From: JANLSO01 sp031362405
GTDB lineage: Bacteria; Actinomycetota; Thermoleophilia; Miltoncostaeales; Miltoncostaeaceae
Reading direction: 5' to 3'
Length of the DNA: 14,794 bases
NCBI GenBank assembly: GCA_031362405.1
Contig: JANLSO010000199.1
Location: forward strand, 1-14,794
In this document: in pieces, positions 12,765 through 14,794 of the stretch
Numbering within the stretch: position 1 is the first letter of the stretch
Layout: each line of letters begins with the position of its first letter
Program-made: the position numbers and the translations under genes
Notes under the pieces: generated by a model
Seen by the model: only the letters and a program-made list of their open reading frames with translations
What the model was told of the DNA's origin: nothing
Databases searched by the model: none

Positions 12765-13862
12765 GTGAACCGAACCATTCGCACGACGCTTACGGCTGCG
12801 ACCATCGGCGGCGCAGCGTTGACCATGGCCGCGACGGCACTCGGCGCATCGACGGGCTCAGGGGCCAGCTTCCCGGCGCTCGTCTACAGCGACTGGTGCC
12901 GCGACTCTGGCCTGTGCAGCTACACATCGAAGGGCTCGACCGGCGGCATCAACGATTTCATCGCCGGCAGCGTCGACTTCGCCGCAAGCGACGCCCCGCT
13001 GACCTCGTCACAGAACGACCAGCTCGCCGCCAAACGTGGCGGCGTGAAGGCTCTTTACTTCCCCACCCTGCTCGGGGCAATCTCGGTTCCGGTCAACGCA
13101 CCGGGCCTCACCAAGCGCCTCCAGCTCAACGGTCCGACGCTCGCCGATATCTTCGATGGTGACATCACAAGCTGGAACGACGCGAAGATCAAGAAGGATA
13201 ATCCGGGCGTCGCGCTGCCGGCTCAGCCGATCACGGTGTGCGTTCGCTCCGACGGCTCGGGAACCAGCTTCGGTTTCACGACCTTCCTGACCAAGGTGAG
13301 CCCCTCCTTCGGTACAAAGGTCGGCGCGTCGCAGCAGCCGAACTGGACGGCCCCGAAGGTCGTCCGTGGTGCCCGCAACCCGGGTGTCGCGCAGTGCATC
13401 AAGGACAACCAGTTCTCGATCGGCTACGTCGATCTCGGCGACGCCACCAACGCGGGGCTGGCGCCCTCGATCGCGAAGATCGGCAAGACCGAGACGATCA
13501 CCATCACCCGCAAGGGCAAGCGGATCAAGAAGACCAAGATCGTCTACTCGGTGCCCTCGGGCCCCGGCATCACGAAAGCCGGAGACGGCCTGAAGATCGA
13601 TCTGGCGCGGCCGGATCTGCTCCAGTTCCAGCTTGCCAACAGCAAGGCGGCGGGCGCATACCCGATCACGATCACGACGTTCATGCTCGCCTACAGCGAT
13701 TACTCGACGGCGGGCAAGGGCGGGTCCCTCGGCGACGTTAAGTCGATCCTCGGATACGCCTACGGAACCGGCCAAGGCCGCGTTGCGAACTTCGGTTTCG
13801 CCCCGCTGCCCAAGGCGCTCCTTGACGCCGGCAAGGCACAGATCGCGCTGCTGAAGCAGTAG
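12765..13862 (+). CDS. pstS: Phosphate ABC transporter substrate-binding protein PstS
   Basis: This 365-aa secreted protein captures phosphate for the PstCAB importer. Phosphate-binding segments are recognisable: GSGASFPALVYSDW (31-44), KGSTGGINDF (56-65), DFAASDAPL (71-79) and RSDGSGTSF (161-169), corresponding to the Thr/Phe, Ser, Asp and Arg/Ser/Thr ligand loops of E. coli PstS. A Sec signal lies in residues 1-28 or so (ALTMAATALGAS). There is no lipobox cysteine, unlike most Gram-positive PstS lipoproteins. C45/C51 and C159/C211 could form disulfides. A Lys-rich beta hairpin (ITRKGKRIKKTKIV, 247-260) interrupts the C-terminal lobe. It starts at a GTG (12765) with a strong ribosome site GAGGTGAG six bases upstream. 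pstC follows after 25 bases; expression is probably phosphate-controlled by the divergent response regulator. Confidence 0.95.
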   Translation: MNRTIRTTLTAATIGGAALTMAATALGASTGSGASFPALVYSDWCRDSGLCSYTSKGSTGGINDFIAGSVDFAASDAPLTSSQNDQLAAKRGGVKALYFPTLLGAISVPVNAPGLTKRLQLNGPTLADIFDGDITSWNDAKIKKDNPGVALPAQPITVCVRSDGSGTSFGFTTFLTKVSPSFGTKVGASQQPNWTAPKVVRGARNPGVAQCIKDNQFSIGYVDLGDATNAGLAPSIAKIGKTETITITRKGKRIKKTKIVYSVPSGPGITKAGDGLKIDLARPDLLQFQLANSKAAGAYPITITTFMLAYSDYSTAGKGGSLGDVKSILGYAYGTGQGRVANFGFAPLPKALLDAGKAQIALLKQ

Positions 13863-13887
13863 CAGCGACGCGCGACCGGGGGATCGC

Positions 13888-14794
13888 ATGGCGACCTCAC
13901 CAATGAATCCCCCTGCCGCCGGGCCCGAGTTGGGCCCGGCGGCGCCCCTACGACGGCCACTGATCGGGCTCCTCGCCGACCGGGCCTACCTCGTCGCCGC
14001 GTCGTTGTCGACGGTGATCGTGGTCCTCGCGATCGCGTACCTGCTTTATAAGACGATTGCCCAGACGGGAGACGTCTGGTCGACATTCGGTGTGTGGGGC
14101 TTTCTCACGGGCACAGACTGGATCCCCTCGCCCGTCGACGGGGCTCCGGTTTTCGGTGCCCTGCCGTTCATCTACGGCACCCTGGTCACCGCATCGATCG
14201 CCATGCTCATTGCAGTACCGATATCGCTGGGGGTTGCGTTAGCGACCACCATCTTCCTTCCGAAGCGCCTGCGCGGGCCGATCGCGGGCGTCGTCGACCT
14301 GCTGGCCGCCGTGCCGTCGGTCGTCTACGGATTCTGGGGCGTGGCGATCCTCGTGCCCGCAGCGCGCCCGCTGCTCGAATGGATCTCGACCCACAACGTC
14401 GCGACGGCGGGTGCGGCGGCCCTCGTGGCCGCGTTGCTGACGGCCGTCGTGCCATCGCTGATGCTCAGGATCGTCGTCGGTCTCGTCGCGGGAACCCTGG
14501 GCCTGGTGTGGCTGCTGGCGATCACCGGCGTGAGCGACGGAGAGTTCCGCCTGCTCGAAGGGCCCGTCACGGCCGGTTCCTACATCATGGCCGGCCTTGT
14601 GCTCGCGGTGATGGTGGTGCCGATCACCACCGCGATCACCCGCGAGGTGCTCGCGACGGTGCCCGTCGATCAGCGGGAAGCCGCGTACGCCCTCGGGGCA
14701 ACACGATGGGAGATGGTGCGTGGCGCCATGCTCCCGTGGTCGCGGTCGGGCATCGTCGGCGCCGCGGCCCTTGGCCTCGGCCGCGCCGTCGGCG
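13888..14794 (+). CDS. pstC: Phosphate ABC transporter permease PstC (3' end outside window)
   Basis: 302 codons are visible and the frame is open at the right edge. PstC with PstA forms the membrane channel that passes phosphate from PstS using PstB ATPase. The first membrane segment is at about 34-54, followed by an extracytoplasmic loop with FLTGTDWIPSP, the permease core from FIYGTLVTASIAMLIAVPISLGVA, and DLLAAVPSVVYGFWG. The EAA loop EAAYALGATRWEMVRGAMLP (264-283) contacts the ATPase. Between LLEWISTHN and GPVTAGSYIMAG lies an unusual insertion (about 171-225) with roughly two extra hydrophobic segments (ALVAALLTAVVPSLML and GLVAGTLGLVWLLAITG). The ATG at 13888 has GGGGGA six bases upstream. 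Codons 10-19 contain a perfect 12-bp hairpin. Confidence 0.93.
   Translation, partial: MATSPMNPPAAGPELGPAAPLRRPLIGLLADRAYLVAASLSTVIVVLAIAYLLYKTIAQTGDVWSTFGVWGFLTGTDWIPSPVDGAPVFGALPFIYGTLVTASIAMLIAVPISLGVALATTIFLPKRLRGPIAGVVDLLAAVPSVVYGFWGVAILVPAARPLLEWISTHNVATAGAAALVAALLTAVVPSLMLRIVVGLVAGTLGLVWLLAITGVSDGEFRLLEGPVTAGSYIMAGLVLAVMVVPITTAITREVLATVPVDQREAAYALGATRWEMVRGAMLPWSRSGIVGAAALGLGRAVG
13915..13943 (+). promoter_or_regulatory. 12-bp perfect GC hairpin in the first codons of pstC
   Basis: GCCGCCGGGCCC (13915-13926) pairs exactly with 13932-13943 across the 5-base loop GAGTT, 27 bases into pstC and about 50 bases after the pstS stop. There is no T-run. It could block 3' decay of the pstS mRNA, partly terminate transcription or slow pstC translation; any of these would favour PstS over PstC. 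It also encodes a plausible Ala/Gly/Pro stretch, so a purely coding origin is possible. Confidence 0.6.

Noticed and set aside
13008..13889. 293-codon - strand frame opposite pstS
   Set aside because: It is antisense to a gene with clear PstS motifs and has no family resemblance.

Overview
This window is high-GC bacterial chromosome with densely packed, mostly housekeeping genes. I see no phage, IS element, CRISPR array, tRNA or rRNA. Leaderless-looking starts with TANNNT boxes, a streptomycete-type PHO box built on GTTCACC units, and the protein families present all fit Actinomycetota. Thermoleophilia or a relative is my guess; it is an inference and no marker here proves it.

Layout. (1) 1-1866: the last codons of a + strand gene face a - strand gene for a secreted lysyl-oxidase-like copper amine oxidase with Ig-like domains. 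A perfect 23-bp inverted repeat lies between their 3' ends. (2) 1903-3495, + strand: a tight cluster of moaD, moaE (molybdopterin synthase small and large subunits), an unrecognised acidic 137-aa protein with a Cys/His cluster, and a cupin. (3) 5908-3522, - strand: a two-ACT-domain (GcvR-like) protein, peptide deformylase with a TTG start, and a flavoprotein of the disulfide-reductase family that has lost every cysteine. (4) 6077-7245, + strand: pgsA and plsY, two membrane enzymes of glycerophospholipid synthesis, probably preceded by a 10-codon upstream ORF. A 31-bp near-perfect palindrome lies between regions 3 and 4. (5) 7392-9095, + strand: an animal-type haem peroxidase ending in a very strong hairpin. 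(6) 10382-9360, - strand: folE2 (GTP cyclohydrolase IB), divergent from a principal sigma-70 factor (10428-11657, + strand). (7) 12407-11640, - strand: an OmpR/PhoB-type response regulator whose end overlaps the sigma gene by 18 bp. (8) 12765 to the window end, + strand: pstS and the start of pstC (phosphate ABC transporter).

The clearest regulatory logic is in the last 3 kb. The response regulator gene is divergent from pstS-pstC and carries three exactly 11-bp-phased GTTCACC-like units in its own promoter. It is therefore very probably the PhoP/PhoB-type phosphate regulator, autoregulated and controlling pst. A 12-bp perfect GC hairpin inside the first codons of pstC may set the PstS:PstC ratio.

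I do not see an obviously new multi-gene system. The best leads are the cysteine-free flavoprotein, the unknown protein fixed behind moaDE, the pgsA upstream ORF, the PstC membrane insertion, and the two long inverted repeats.
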